NCBI RefSeq assembly: GCF_003351785.1 | Contig: NZ_CP031230.1 | Span: 992,001-1,056,000, forward strand | Length of the DNA: 64,000 nt | DNA from: Sporosarcina sp. PTS2304 | GTDB taxonomy: Bacteria; Bacillota; Bacilli; Bacillales_A; Planococcaceae | Reading direction: 5' to 3' | Notes under the pieces: generated by a model | The model's input: only the letters and a program-made list of their open reading frames with translations | What the model was told of the DNA's origin: nothing | Databases searched by the model: none | Shown: in pieces, positions 18,277 to 27,470 of the stretch | Layout of the letters: every line of letters begins with the position of its first letter | Position numbering within the stretch: the first letter of the stretch is position 1 | Made by a program: the position numbers and the translations under genes

Positions 18277-19455
18277 ATGACGGATCAACCGAATCCACGA
18301 GTCATTATGCATCTTGATATGAATAGTTTTTTTGCTTCTGTCGAACAAGCGGCTAATCCGAAACTAAAAGGAATTCCACTCGCTGTAGCAGGCAATCCGA
18401 AAGAGCGACGAGGAATTTTAGTTACCTGCTCATATGAAGCGAGGGCGTTCGGGGTGTATACGACGATGACAGTTGGGGAAGCGAGACGACTTTGCCCACA
18501 GTTAACGATTGTTCCACCGCGTCACGAATTGTATCGCCAAATGTCCGATTCCGTTTTTGAAATTTTACGCAGTTATACAGAATGTGTCGAGCCTGTTTCG
18601 ATCGATGAAGCGTATATTGATACGACGGAAATCGGCGGACTGACACGCGCATATGAGCTGGCGGAAGAAATCCAGCAACGTATTGTACAGGAATTGGATT
18701 TGCCTTGTTCGATCGGCATCGCACCGAATAAATTTTTAGCGAAAACCGCTTCTGATATGAAAAAACCGATGGGTGTGACTATTTTACGGAAGCGTCAAGT
18801 GGCCGATATCTTATGGCCGCTACCCGTTCTAGAGATGCATGGAATTGGCAAACGTACAGAAGAAAAATTGCATAGTGCCGGCATTCGCACCATTGGAGAA
18901 TTAGCTGTCGCTGAGAAAATGATTGTAGAAAGACTGCTTGGAAAAAATGGTCTGCGTCTGCAACAACGGGCGAATGGAATCGATTCACGTCCTGTCGATC
19001 CCGAAAGTGCAGAAGAGCGGAAAAGCATCGGCAGCTCCACTACGTTACCGATCGATCTTCTAGATTTGGATGAATGTATTCCGATATTCGAACGATTGGC
19101 GAATAAAGTGGCGGCGCGTTTAGCAGCTAAATCGTTAGCGGGTGTGACGGTCAGTATTCAAATACGGTACGCAGACTGGCAACAGACGACTCGCAGCCGC
19201 ACCGGTGATCCCGTGTATTTGGCAGAAGATATTACTGCGATTGCGCTCGAGTTGTTTACACGCCATTGGAATGACGAACCGATTCGATTGCTCGGCGTGA
19301 CCGTTTCGAACGTGCTCGAGCGGCATGAAATGGTTGAACAACTAACATTCGATAATTTTGAACAGCTGGAAAAAGAACATCAAGTAGACCAACTCGTCTC
19401 TTCTCTGACGAAACGTTTTGGTGACGGTGCGATTAAAAAAGGCTGGTCGGAGTAA
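18277..19455 (+). CDS. dinB: DNA polymerase IV (Y-family translesion polymerase)
   Basis: Error-prone polymerase that copies past damaged template bases. The palm motifs are MHLDMNSFFASVEQA (first catalytic Asp, near residue 11), VSIDEAYID (catalytic Asp-Glu, near 108) and CSIGIAPNKFLAKTASDMKKP. A helix-hairpin-helix LEMHGIGKRTEEKL and a little-finger domain after about residue 240 follow. 392 residues, normal for PolY1/YqjH. It starts with ATG behind GAAAGGTG. It has no obvious SOS box in the short upstream gap, which I checked only by eye. Confidence 0.95.
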   Translation: MTDQPNPRVIMHLDMNSFFASVEQAANPKLKGIPLAVAGNPKERRGILVTCSYEARAFGVYTTMTVGEARRLCPQLTIVPPRHELYRQMSDSVFEILRSYTECVEPVSIDEAYIDTTEIGGLTRAYELAEEIQQRIVQELDLPCSIGIAPNKFLAKTASDMKKPMGVTILRKRQVADILWPLPVLEMHGIGKRTEEKLHSAGIRTIGELAVAEKMIVERLLGKNGLRLQQRANGIDSRPVDPESAEERKSIGSSTTLPIDLLDLDECIPIFERLANKVAARLAAKSLAGVTVSIQIRYADWQQTTRSRTGDPVYLAEDITAIALELFTRHWNDEPIRLLGVTVSNVLERHEMVEQLTFDNFEQLEKEHQVDQLVSSLTKRFGDGAIKKGWSE

Positions 19456-19472
19456 ACGAAAGGAGAACGTCA

Positions 19473-20417
19473 ATGGATATAGAATTTTTAGGAACAGGCG
19501 CTGGCATGCCGTCTAAACAACGAAATACTTCAGCACTCATCCTCGATTTAACAGATGAAAATAGAGAAAACTGGTTGTTTGATTGTGGAGAAGCTACCCA
19601 GCATCAGCTGCTGTACAGCACTATTAAACCGAAGAAAATTACTAAAATTTTCATTACTCATTTGCATGGAGATCATATTTTCGGCTTACCGGGTTTTTTA
19701 AGTTCACGCGCATTTTTAGGGGGGGACGATCCGGTTGATCTTTACGGTCCTGCTGGGTTGAAAGAATGGCTGCACCATACGTATCAAGTAACGGGGACGT
19801 ATTTGCCGTATAAGTTAAATGTCCATGAAGTGACAGACGGTTTGATAGTGGAGACGGAAGAGTTTAACGTTTATGCGAAGGAAGTGCAACATGTAGTAAA
19901 AAGTTTCGGTTTCCGTATTGAGCAGAAAGAATTACCTGGGACGTTATTGATTGACAAGGCGCTTGAATCCGGCGTGCCAAAAGGTCCTTTGCTGCAAAAG
20001 TTAAAGGCCGGTCAGGATGTGGTGTTAGCTGATGGACGTGTCGTATATAGTAAAGATGTGACGACTGAGCGCAAGCCAGGCTTTGTGTTGGCGGTCATTG
20101 GGGACACGTCTTATTGTAAGGCGTCGGTGGAGCTGGCGCGAGATGCGGATGTGTTGATTCATGAGGCGACGTTTACGAATGAGTATGCGGCGGGTGCGAA
20201 GGAGTTCGGACATTCGACGGTGGTGGATGCAGCGATGGTTGCGAAGGAAGCTTGTGTGAAGGAGCTGATCGTAAATCATATTAGTTCGCGTTTTATGGCG
20301 AGTGAGATGGCTAGTTTTCGTGCGGAGGGTGCTGCGGTGTTTCCGCGGTTGTCGGTTGCGGAAGATTTTATGCGGTTTCGTTGGAAGCATGGGGAGTTGA
20401 GTTGTGTGAAGCAGTAG
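19473..20417 (+). CDS. rnz: Ribonuclease Z
   Basis: Metallo-beta-lactamase endonuclease that trims the 3' end of tRNA precursors lacking an encoded CCA. The metal site THLHGDHIFGLPGFLSSRAF starts near residue 62; EFGHSTVVDAAMVAKEA and VNHISSRF give the remaining ligands. The exosite segment at about residues 155-175 (FRIEQKELPGTLL) is present. 314 residues, typical of the short form. 17 bases separate it from dinB, as in the B. subtilis yqj region. The last third is unusually rich in GCG and GTG codons compared with the first half. Confidence 0.95.
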   Translation: MDIEFLGTGAGMPSKQRNTSALILDLTDENRENWLFDCGEATQHQLLYSTIKPKKITKIFITHLHGDHIFGLPGFLSSRAFLGGDDPVDLYGPAGLKEWLHHTYQVTGTYLPYKLNVHEVTDGLIVETEEFNVYAKEVQHVVKSFGFRIEQKELPGTLLIDKALESGVPKGPLLQKLKAGQDVVLADGRVVYSKDVTTERKPGFVLAVIGDTSYCKASVELARDADVLIHEATFTNEYAAGAKEFGHSTVVDAAMVAKEACVKELIVNHISSRFMASEMASFRAEGAAVFPRLSVAEDFMRFRWKHGELSCVKQ

Positions 20418-20488
20418 AGCCGCCATGAGCCAGCTAGCAGGAGAGTGCAACTAGTTTGCTCATGGCTTCGGCTGACCCCGCAAACTAC

Positions 20489-21298
20489 TTACGACATCGC
20501 GCCGAGTTCGCGGGATCTAGCTTCTGCGCTGTTTATGCAGTCAGCGATGACCGATTTGAATTGGTGCGACTCCAACGCGCGCAAGCCTGCTGCGGTCGTA
20601 CCACCCGGGCTTGTCACGTTCGTGCGCAGCGTAATCGGTTCTTCACCTGTCGTTTTCAACATCGCCGCAGCACCTTCTAACGTTTGGACGATGAGCTCGC
20701 GTGCGTCAGTAGCATCTAAGCCGCATGCGACGGCAGCTTCTTCCAGCGCCTCAACCAAATAATACACATACGCTGGACCGCTGCCGGACAAGGCAGTGAC
20801 TGCATGCAAATCGTCTTCTTCTACAACTTTTACAATACCAATCGCGCTCAAAAGACTAAGAATCGACTGTCTCATTTCGCTCGTCACTTCTTCATTGAAC
20901 GCAATACCGCTTGCAGACAAACCGATCGTCGCGGACGTGTTCGGCATCGAACGAGCGATTGGGCGAGCACCTAGACCACTCTCAAATGTCTCGATCGAAA
21001 TACCCGCGATGACCGATAGAAAAGCCGTATGGTCGGTAATGTACGGGCGAATGTCTTTCATCACTTGCTGGACGTCTTTTGGTTTTGTCGCCAAAACGAT
21101 TAAATCGATTTCCGAAATGAATGAACGATCCTCGCACACTTTCGTAATTCCGTAACGATCTTCCAGCTCACATAAACGATTCGCATCTGAACGATTCATC
21201 ACATACACTTGTTTCCCCGGTAACACTTGCTTCTCTACAATTCCTGCAATGATTGCTTCGGCCATAGAACCAGCGCCAACGAATAAAATTTTCTCCAT
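20489..21298 (-). CDS. proI: Pyrroline-5-carboxylate reductase
   Basis: Last step of proline synthesis: NAD(P)H reduction of pyrroline-5-carboxylate. The Rossmann motif KILFVGAGSMAEAII is at the N-terminus and the C-terminal dimerisation domain has ALSGSGPAYVYYLVEALEEA and TSPGGTTAAGLRALE. About 269 residues. I take ATG 21298; an in-frame ATG at 21307 adds MLE but sits almost on the purine run AGGGG. The position between rnz and yqjP matches B. subtilis yqjO. The T-box leader upstream makes it respond to uncharged tRNA-Pro. Confidence 0.95.
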   Translation of the reverse strand: MEKILFVGAGSMAEAIIAGIVEKQVLPGKQVYVMNRSDANRLCELEDRYGITKVCEDRSFISEIDLIVLATKPKDVQQVMKDIRPYITDHTAFLSVIAGISIETFESGLGARPIARSMPNTSATIGLSASGIAFNEEVTSEMRQSILSLLSAIGIVKVVEEDDLHAVTALSGSGPAYVYYLVEALEEAAVACGLDATDARELIVQTLEGAAAMLKTTGEEPITLRTNVTSPGGTTAAGLRALESHQFKSVIADCINSAEARSRELGAMS

Positions 21299-21338
21299 TT
21301 CCAACATCCCCTATAGTGATTATTCTGTCAAATATACG

Positions 21339-21383
21339 TAAAAAAAGCGTTTTCGTCCCTAACTATCAGGACGAAAACGCTCG
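21339..21383 (-). terminator. T-box attenuator terminator upstream of proI
   Basis: On the minus strand GAGCGTTTTCGTCC pairs with GGACGAAAACGCT, followed by seven T. It sits directly after the conserved T-box and before the proI start, as the alternative to the antiterminator. Confidence 0.9.
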
Positions 21384-21583
21384 GTTTCCGCGGTGCCACC
21401 TAAATTTGCTGGAGTACCAGCACAACTTCATGCCTTCTTTATCGCAGAAGGTACGGTTGTGTTTCCACAACAGCTCGGAAGGAGGTTCGACAGGGAGTGG
21501 GATGCATGGCTCGCAGCCTTGACCATGCTCTCTTATATCCGTCACCACATCTACTCGTCTTCCTCGACGCTCGTTCAGCTATT
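21384..21583 (-). ncRNA. T-box leader of proI
   Basis: The conserved T-box GGTGGCACCGCGG is present on the minus strand at 21388-21400. Stem I begins near 21575 with ACGAGTAGA (AGTA element) and GTGGTGACGGATATAAG; its lower stem pairs GGAAG with CTTCC. Just inside the closing helix is GAACCTCC, whose CCT (21483-21485) is a plausible proline specifier. T-box leaders bind uncharged tRNA; here proI would be read through when tRNA-Pro is uncharged. Confidence 0.9.
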
Positions 21584-21589
21584 TTCATG

Positions 21590-21618
21590 ATTATGTCATG
21601 TACGTACAGAAATGTCAA
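21590..21618 (-). promoter_or_regulatory. Promoter of the proI T-box transcript
   Basis: On the minus strand TTGACA (21613-21618), 17 bases, then CATAAT (21590-21595). A start site near 21583 fits the beginning of the T-box stem I. Confidence 0.8.
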
Positions 21619-21625
21619 TCCATGA

Positions 21626-22735
21626 TTAGCTATCGATAAATAGATAGACGATAAATAACAAGATCAGTACACTAATCGTCAAAAAGACTACTTTCATGAC
21701 GCTGATCGGATAATTGCCTGATACTTTCCCCGTTTGTCCATTGACGATAAATTGATACACTTTTTCATTGAAATGAAAGGAAGAAATCCAAATGGGCAAT
21801 AAAATATGTTTATACGTAATATCTGTAAACTCAGTAGATAAATTGACGACTTGTACGATATCGCCTGCTACTTTGCGTTCAATGCCAGACGTAATACCGC
21901 TTTTCATCATACCTTGCGCTTCAGTGAACCCTTGTTGAAGAGACGTTTGGTAGCGCTCAGCTAAAAAACCGGACATATATTCTAATTTATAATCAGTTAA
22001 GCTCGATAACTGGAAAGGCTGTACTTTTTGTAATAGTTTCGGTTCGATAGTGGAAGACGCCTTGATCAACACATCATCGAAAAACTGCTCATAATTTCCG
22101 CTTTCCTGATGCCAGCGGATTTTTTGCACTTGCTCGGTCACTTGTCTCGCTTTGCCGTCCTCATAAACGGTATGTGTGACGGTTTCGTAATAATAATTGC
22201 CGACGCGCACGACGTAATGGGAGTAAGTTTGGCTATCATACGTCCAATAAGGCAAGTACGCACCGGAAATTTTATGCAGCCGATACGTTTTCTTTAATTC
22301 GGTAGGGGCGAAGAAATGCCCTTTAATCCATTCCTTGAACTTATCGAGTGCTTGGTCTTGTGAGATTTGGAACGGAATGAGCAAGCCTGGTTGGATCCCT
22401 GCATCTTTTTCCGTGATAGAAATATGCGAGGAACCGCAGAACGAACAAAAATCGGCTACGACGTTCGCTTGAAGGACAGATTCCGCACCACAGTTTTGAC
22501 ACTGAAATACACGCGTGTCTTCTTGCCATAAGTGATTTCGACTGTCGCCTGCCGCTGTGAAATCCAGCTCTACCGTCTGATCGTACGTCGCTTCAATTGC
22601 TTGTTCATTTCCACAAAACGGACATTTTAATCCGCGGGTTTCCGGGTGGTATTCCGTGTTTCCGCCACAAGACGTACATTTAATATTTTCCGTTTGTTCC
22701 ATCGTTGGTTGTTGCTGCTCGTCAAATGAAGTCAA
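21626..22735 (-). CDS. ydjG: Zinc-ribbon membrane protein YdjG
   Basis: 369 residues with two N-terminal zinc ribbons (CTSCGG...CPFCGNEQ near residues 20-42 and CQNCGA...CSFCGSSH near 78-101), a long soluble middle domain, and a single C-terminal membrane helix (VVFLTISVLILLFIVYLF). B. subtilis YdjG is described as a TFIIB-type zinc-ribbon protein that works with YdjH and YdjI in placing the PspA-like protein at the membrane. Here it follows the ydjI homologue by 10 bases, so the pair is an operon, but no pspA gene is adjacent. TTG start behind GAGGGATGCC. Confidence 0.85.
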   Translation of the reverse strand: MTSFDEQQQPTMEQTENIKCTSCGGNTEYHPETRGLKCPFCGNEQAIEATYDQTVELDFTAAGDSRNHLWQEDTRVFQCQNCGAESVLQANVVADFCSFCGSSHISITEKDAGIQPGLLIPFQISQDQALDKFKEWIKGHFFAPTELKKTYRLHKISGAYLPYWTYDSQTYSHYVVRVGNYYYETVTHTVYEDGKARQVTEQVQKIRWHQESGNYEQFFDDVLIKASSTIEPKLLQKVQPFQLSSLTDYKLEYMSGFLAERYQTSLQQGFTEAQGMMKSGITSGIERKVAGDIVQVVNLSTEFTDITYKHILLPIWISSFHFNEKVYQFIVNGQTGKVSGNYPISVMKVVFLTISVLILLFIVYLFIDS

Positions 22736-22745
22736 CCGGCATCCC

Positions 22746-23879
22746 TCACTTCGCGCTCAATGTCTCACCGCATTCTGCACAAAACTTAGCGTTTGGCAGA
22801 TTGGCATGTGAGCACGCAGGACATTTTTTCTCGGACACTTGTGCCGTCCCGCAAACATTACAGAACTTCGCATCTTTTGGAATATGCGCCTGACAATTTA
22901 TACAAGACGCTTGTTCCACTACAGTAGATTTTCCACACTCCGGACAAAATTTCGAATCCGCACCAATCGTTGCCTGGCAATGCGGACATACTTTCGTCGC
23001 AGTAGTCGTTGCCGGTTGGTTGTTCGGATTCATCGCTTGAGACATCACTTGCCCCATCGACATTCCCGCACCCATCCCGACGCCAGCTCCTGCTAAGCCG
23101 CCTTCGTTTTTCGCCGCATCACGAATTGCCTCAGCTGCTTGGTATTGCTGGTATTGCTGCATATTGCCGAGCACACCCATCGTTGTCTTTTTATCCATCG
23201 CTTCTTCGACTTCTTTAGGAAGTGACAAGTTTTCGATGTATAGCGAAGTGATCTCAAAACCAAACTCCGCAAAACGAGGAATCATTTTCTGTTTACTCGC
23301 TTCACTTAATTCGTCATAATGCATCGCCAGATCAAGCGCGGGGATTTGAGATTCCGCAAATAAATCAGACAATCCCGAAATGATCATTTTCTTTAAATGC
23401 CCTTCAATCGCACTCGTATCATACGAACTATTCGTCCCAAACAACTCACGCAAGAAAACGACCGGCTCTTTCACGCGGTATGAATAAATTCCGTAGCCGC
23501 GCAGACGAATCATTCCGAAGTCGTGATCACGCATCATAATAGGATTTGACGTCCCCCATTTTTGATTGATGAACTGCTTCGTATTAATAAAATACACTTC
23601 TGCTTTAAATGGGGAGTCAAATCCATATTTCCATGACTTTAACTTCGTCAAGATCGGCATGTTTTGAGTATAGAGAACATGTCGCCCTGGACCGAAAACA
23701 TCCGCAATTTCTCCTTCATTCACCATAATGGCCACTTGAGATTCACGGACAGTTAATTCTGCTCCCATTTTGATTTCATTATTGTGTACTGGAAACTGAT
23801 AGACCAATGTATTTGACTGCTGATCTTGCCATTCAATGACCTCGATAAATTGATTTTTAAAGAACCCGAAAATTCCCAT
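22746..23879 (-). CDS. ydjI: SPFH-domain / virion-core-like protein YdjI
   Basis: 377 residues from the ATG at 23879, which has AGGAGGG in front; the open frame upstream has no ribosome binding site. The product starts MGIFGFFKNQFIEVIEW, continues as an SPFH (band 7) domain to about residue 230, then a Gly/Met-rich linker (GGLAGAGVGMGAGMSMGQVM), and ends with three zinc ribbons (CPHCQATIG...CPECG, CINCQAHI...CNVCG, CPACSHAN...CAECG). In B. subtilis YdjI is a scaffold for envelope-stress proteins. Co-transcribed with the ydjG homologue. Confidence 0.87.
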   Translation of the reverse strand: MGIFGFFKNQFIEVIEWQDQQSNTLVYQFPVHNNEIKMGAELTVRESQVAIMVNEGEIADVFGPGRHVLYTQNMPILTKLKSWKYGFDSPFKAEVYFINTKQFINQKWGTSNPIMMRDHDFGMIRLRGYGIYSYRVKEPVVFLRELFGTNSSYDTSAIEGHLKKMIISGLSDLFAESQIPALDLAMHYDELSEASKQKMIPRFAEFGFEITSLYIENLSLPKEVEEAMDKKTTMGVLGNMQQYQQYQAAEAIRDAAKNEGGLAGAGVGMGAGMSMGQVMSQAMNPNNQPATTTATKVCPHCQATIGADSKFCPECGKSTVVEQASCINCQAHIPKDAKFCNVCGTAQVSEKKCPACSHANLPNAKFCAECGETLSAK

Positions 23880-24059
23880 TACAATCCCTCCTGCTCGACA
23901 GTTTTTTGCATAATCTGTGTTTTCTTGTAGTATACCATACGAAAGACTTTCGATTTTGGTTTCATTTTGCATAGATAATTTCAGAGCCGTTACGTGACGC
24001 ATCGGAAAAAAAAGAGTACAATAGAATGAATAGCCATTCACTTCCAAGGAGGACTGTAC

Positions 24060-25004
24060 ATGATACATAAGATTGCCACACCGACTCCGTTCGGGGTAGG
24101 AGATGTTAATAGCTTTTTACTAAAAGGGGATGCGTTGACATTAGTCGATGCAGGAACGAAAACACCTGAAGCGCGAGACGTGTTACAACAGGAATTACGC
24201 AAACTAGGGTATACGTTTAACGATATTGAGCAAGTGTTCGTCACGCATCATCATCCCGATCATTGCGGCTGGGTAGAGACGTTTGATCGTGCTGAAATTC
24301 AAGGGCATCCATATTTGGACTATTGGTTGTCACGCGATGCAGCGTTTCTAGATCGACATGACCGTTTTTATGAACAATCGATGCACGAAGAAGGGGTTCC
24401 TGACGAATATATGAAATGGGTGAAGCGGTTCCGCCGTTCGGTCGAGTTAATGGGCAACCGACCCGTTGATCGTCTATTGAATGAAGGCGACGCACTGCCA
24501 GGACATCCAGGGTGGATCGTACAAGAGTCACTCGGGCACGCACAAAGTCACTTATCGTTATGGAATGAACGGGAAGGGGTGTTAATCGGCGGTGATTTAT
24601 TGTTGGAGAAAGTATCTTCCAATCCGTTAGTCGAGCCCCCGCTTTATGAGGAGCAAGGTCGTCCACGGTCATTGCTTCAATACAATGCTTCTCTTACTAG
24701 ATTGCTCGATTTACCGATTCAGACAGTTTACGGAGGGCATGGCGGTGAAATCTACAACGCCCACGAATTAATTACAGGGCGCTTAGCGAAACAACGAGAT
24801 CGAGCGATGAAAGTATATGAAATGATTAAAGAAAAATCACAGACAGTCTATGAACTGACGCAACGTCTATTTCCTGCAGTTTATGAGAAAGAACTCGGTT
24901 TGACGTTATCTGAAACACTTGGCCAACTGGACTATTTGGTTTCCCGGGAAATGATTGAAGAAACATTGGACGACAATGGAGTACACTACTATGCCGTCCG
25001 CTAA
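24060..25004 (+). CDS. yqjP: MBL-fold metallo-hydrolase (YqjP)
   Basis: 314 residues with the metallo-beta-lactamase site VFVTHHHPDHCGWVETF near residue 60, further metal ligands in ESLGHAQSHLSLW and GGDLLLEK, and a C-terminal winged-helix-like tail typical of the LACTB2/YqjP group. Substrate unknown. The ATG has CAAGGAGGACTG upstream. The gene is divergent from ydjI and overlaps the following oxidoreductase by 14 bases, the same pairing as yqjP-yqjQ in B. subtilis. Confidence 0.88.
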   Translation: MIHKIATPTPFGVGDVNSFLLKGDALTLVDAGTKTPEARDVLQQELRKLGYTFNDIEQVFVTHHHPDHCGWVETFDRAEIQGHPYLDYWLSRDAAFLDRHDRFYEQSMHEEGVPDEYMKWVKRFRRSVELMGNRPVDRLLNEGDALPGHPGWIVQESLGHAQSHLSLWNEREGVLIGGDLLLEKVSSNPLVEPPLYEEQGRPRSLLQYNASLTRLLDLPIQTVYGGHGGEIYNAHELITGRLAKQRDRAMKVYEMIKEKSQTVYELTQRLFPAVYEKELGLTLSETLGQLDYLVSREMIEETLDDNGVHYYAVR

Positions 25005-25743
25005 AACAGTGCTCATTACCGGAGCGACGAGTGGTGTTGGATTTGAGCTGGCGAAACGGTTACATCGTGCTGGTTTCCGAGTGCTCGCTACTGGACGCAA
25101 TGCTGGGGCCCTTCAGCAACTTCAAACGCTTGGAATCGAAGGATTTTGTGCAGATTTACGAGATACGAAACAACTGGACTGGCTCGTATCTCGTATTGGA
25201 TTACCTGACATCGTCGTATTTTCCGCAGGAGTCGGTCGTTTTAGTTTGGCCATAGACGCTACAGATGATGAAATGGAAGAAATGTTTCAAATGAACGTTC
25301 TCGTACCGATGCAACTAACAAAACGCCTGCTTCCTGCAATGACTGAGCGTGGACGGGGTCATTTGCTGTATATCGGCTCACAAGCAGGGAAAGTCGCCAC
25401 ACCGAAAACATCTGTCTACGCGGCGACAAAACACGCATTGATCGGCTATACGAATGCACTTCGAATGGAAGTCGCCCCGCATCAACTCGCGGTGTCCGTC
25501 ATCCACCCTGGACCGATCGACACACCGTTCATCGAATTGGCAGATCAGACAGGGAGCTACAAGCAAGCACTCGGTTCTCAGTTATTATCTGTAGAAACCG
25601 TCGTAAATGCCATCGTCACGACAATCGAACACCCACAAAGAGAAGTAAACCTCCCACGCATCATGGGCTGGACGAGTAAATTGTATGCATTGGCACCGTC
25701 AATAGTAGAAACAGTCGGCAAGCCATTTTTTTATAAAAAATAA
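24991..25743 (+). CDS. yqjQ: Short-chain dehydrogenase/reductase (YqjQ)
   Basis: About 250 residues from ATG 24991 (MPSAKTVLITGATSGVGFEL), which has TGGAG nine bases upstream; earlier in-frame starts lie deep within yqjP. NAD(P)-binding GATSGVG near residue 11, the NxxxxP-type region FSAGVGRF, and the catalytic YAATKHA (Tyr and Lys) near residue 150 with the upstream Ser of LLYIGSQAG. Classical SDR; substrate unknown. The AAAAAATAA end is followed directly by the second repeat cluster. Confidence 0.88.
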   Translation: MPSAKTVLITGATSGVGFELAKRLHRAGFRVLATGRNAGALQQLQTLGIEGFCADLRDTKQLDWLVSRIGLPDIVVFSAGVGRFSLAIDATDDEMEEMFQMNVLVPMQLTKRLLPAMTERGRGHLLYIGSQAGKVATPKTSVYAATKHALIGYTNALRMEVAPHQLAVSVIHPGPIDTPFIELADQTGSYKQALGSQLLSVETVVNAIVTTIEHPQREVNLPRIMGWTSKLYALAPSIVETVGKPFFYKK

Positions 25744-25764
25744 ACTATGAGTAGGGTGATTGAA

Positions 25765-26022
25765 TGGAGTGAGGGTAACTTAGCGTGTCTTGCGGCTTGC
25801 GCTTCCAGACGATACGCTTTCCGGAGGGGACGCGGTGGACCGTCAAGCACTGCGGGTTACACCTGTCAGTGCAAAGATGTGCTCCTTCTCGCTACGCTTC
25901 ACTCGCAAAAGCCGTCCTTCGCTACGGCTTTTCCTGAACCTCCCGGAGTCGATCGTCTTCCAGCTTCAGCCGAAACTTAGCGTGTGCAAGACAGGTTGAT
26001 CACTCTTTGTATGTGGTGAAAG
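25765..26022 (+). repeat. Palindromic repeat, type A copy 3 (with internal module)
   Basis: Same layout as the units at 4713 and 5014: GCGCTTCCAGACGATACGCT, CGGAGGGGACGCGG, the module with GTGCAAAGATGTGCTCC and CGCTTCACTCGCAAAAGCC, then CCTCCCGGAGTCGATCGTC and GTGTGCAAGACAGGTTGATC. It begins almost at the yqjQ stop. Confidence 0.8.
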
Positions 26023-26030
26023 ACCAACAT

Positions 26031-26151
26031 CAGCTACTATGACTATTTCGATGGACTGAGTGGAAAAAGCAATGACTCTATATGTATTCAATCAGGCAAT
26101 CCAAAGCTTTATCTACACTGTTCAGGAAGTAGAGCTTACCATACTCTATTT
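26031..26151 (+). repeat. Linker between type A and type B repeats, second copy
   Basis: Contains CAGCTACTATGACTATTTCG, GTGGAAAAAGCAATGACT, ATCAGGCAATCCAAAGC and GAGCTTACCATACTCTATTT, closely matching 5303-5423. It shows that the two distant clusters are copies of one composite structure. Confidence 0.75.
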
Positions 26152-27240
26152 CTGGACGAACACAAACTGACTTACGAACACAAACTCAAGGATTCTCCCG
26201 GAAGAACCGGCGACTCCTGGAGGATCAGGACGACAGGCGAAATCGCCAAAGCACTTCTGGCGAGTCCGCCGCGTCCCCTCAGGAAAGCGTCCGGTTCTGC
26301 AGGGAGAATCCTCACACATACACTCATTTTCTGCACTGCACTGAATAAGTCACTTACCCTACTCTAATTTTTGGACGAACACAGACTGACTTCCCGACAC
26401 AAACTCAAGGATTCTCCCGGAAGAACCGGCGACTCCTGGAGGATCAGGACGACAGGCGAAATCGCCAAAGCACTTCTGGCGAGTCCGCCGCGTCCCCTCA
26501 GGAAAGCGTCCGGTTCTGCAGGGAGAATCCTCACACATACACTCATTTTCTGCACTGCACTGAATAAGTCACTTACCCTACTCTAATTTTTGGACGAACA
26601 CAGACTGACTTCCCGACACAAACTCAAGGATTCTCCCGGAAGAACCGGCGACTCCTGGAGGATCAGGACGACAGGCGTAATCGCCAACGCACTTCTGGCG
26701 AGTCCGCCGCGTCCCCTCAGGAAAGCGTCCGGTTCTGCAGGGAGAATCCTCACACATACACTCATTTTCTGCACCAAGAAAGAAGAATCATTTATCCCAC
26801 TCTAACTTCTGGACAAACACCAACTGACATCCCGACACAAACTCAAGGATTCTCCCGGAAGAACCGGCGACTCCTGGAGGATCAGGACGACAGGCGTAAT
26901 CGCCAAAGAACTTTTGGCGAGTCCGCCGCGCCCCCTCAGGAAAGCGTCCGGTTCTGCAGGGAGAATCCTCACACATACACTCATTTTCTGCACTGCACTG
27001 AATAAGTCACTTACCCTACTCTAATTTTTGGACGAACACAGACTGACTTCCCGACACAAACTCAAGGATTCTCCCGGAAGAACCGGCGACTCCTGGAGGA
27101 TCAGGGCGACAGGCGTAATCGCCAAAGAACTTCTGGTGAGTCCGCCGCGCCCCCTCAGGAAAGCGTCCGGTTCTGTAGGGAGAATCCTCACACGTACACT
27201 ATTTTTCTGCACCACATGAGGGAAGTCACTCATCTAACCA
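26152..27240 (+). repeat. Five tandem ~219-bp type B palindromic repeats
   Basis: Units start at 26152, 26372, 26591, 26810 and 27029 with TGGACGAAC or TGGACAAAC; periods are 220, 219, 219 and 219. Each has arms GGATTCTCCCGGAAGAACCG and CCGGTTCTGCAGGGAGAATC, an inner GACTCCTGGAGGATCAGG facing CCTCAGGAAAGCG, and a small GGCG..ATCGCC hairpin. The 65-bp module found in the first cluster is absent from all five. The copies are nearly identical, so the expansion looks recent. Frames that stay open through several units are repeat artefacts. Confidence 0.9.
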
Positions 27241-27470
27241 AACCCTTCCTAAAAAATAATCATATTATGTAAACTTCATACATCCAAAAAAAGAAGTTTG
27301 AATAGTATGTAATAAATGATATAGTATATATACAGAAGTTCACAAAATAGACAAACAATGAATCACGACGAACAAGCGACTGACTGATTGCTCATTCAAC
27401 TAGCACCCGACACCCTGACGAGTAATTTTCTAAGTGATTTCATTACTACGAAAAGAAGGGTGGGGTTTAG

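Noticed and set aside
20445-21155. Plus-strand frames opposite proI (105 and 119 codons)
   Set aside because: Shadows of proI, which has the full family sequence, a T-box leader and a promoter on the minus strand.
25747-27233. Open frames of 60-77 codons in the second repeat cluster
   Set aside because: Same repeated translations from tandem units; no start signals.
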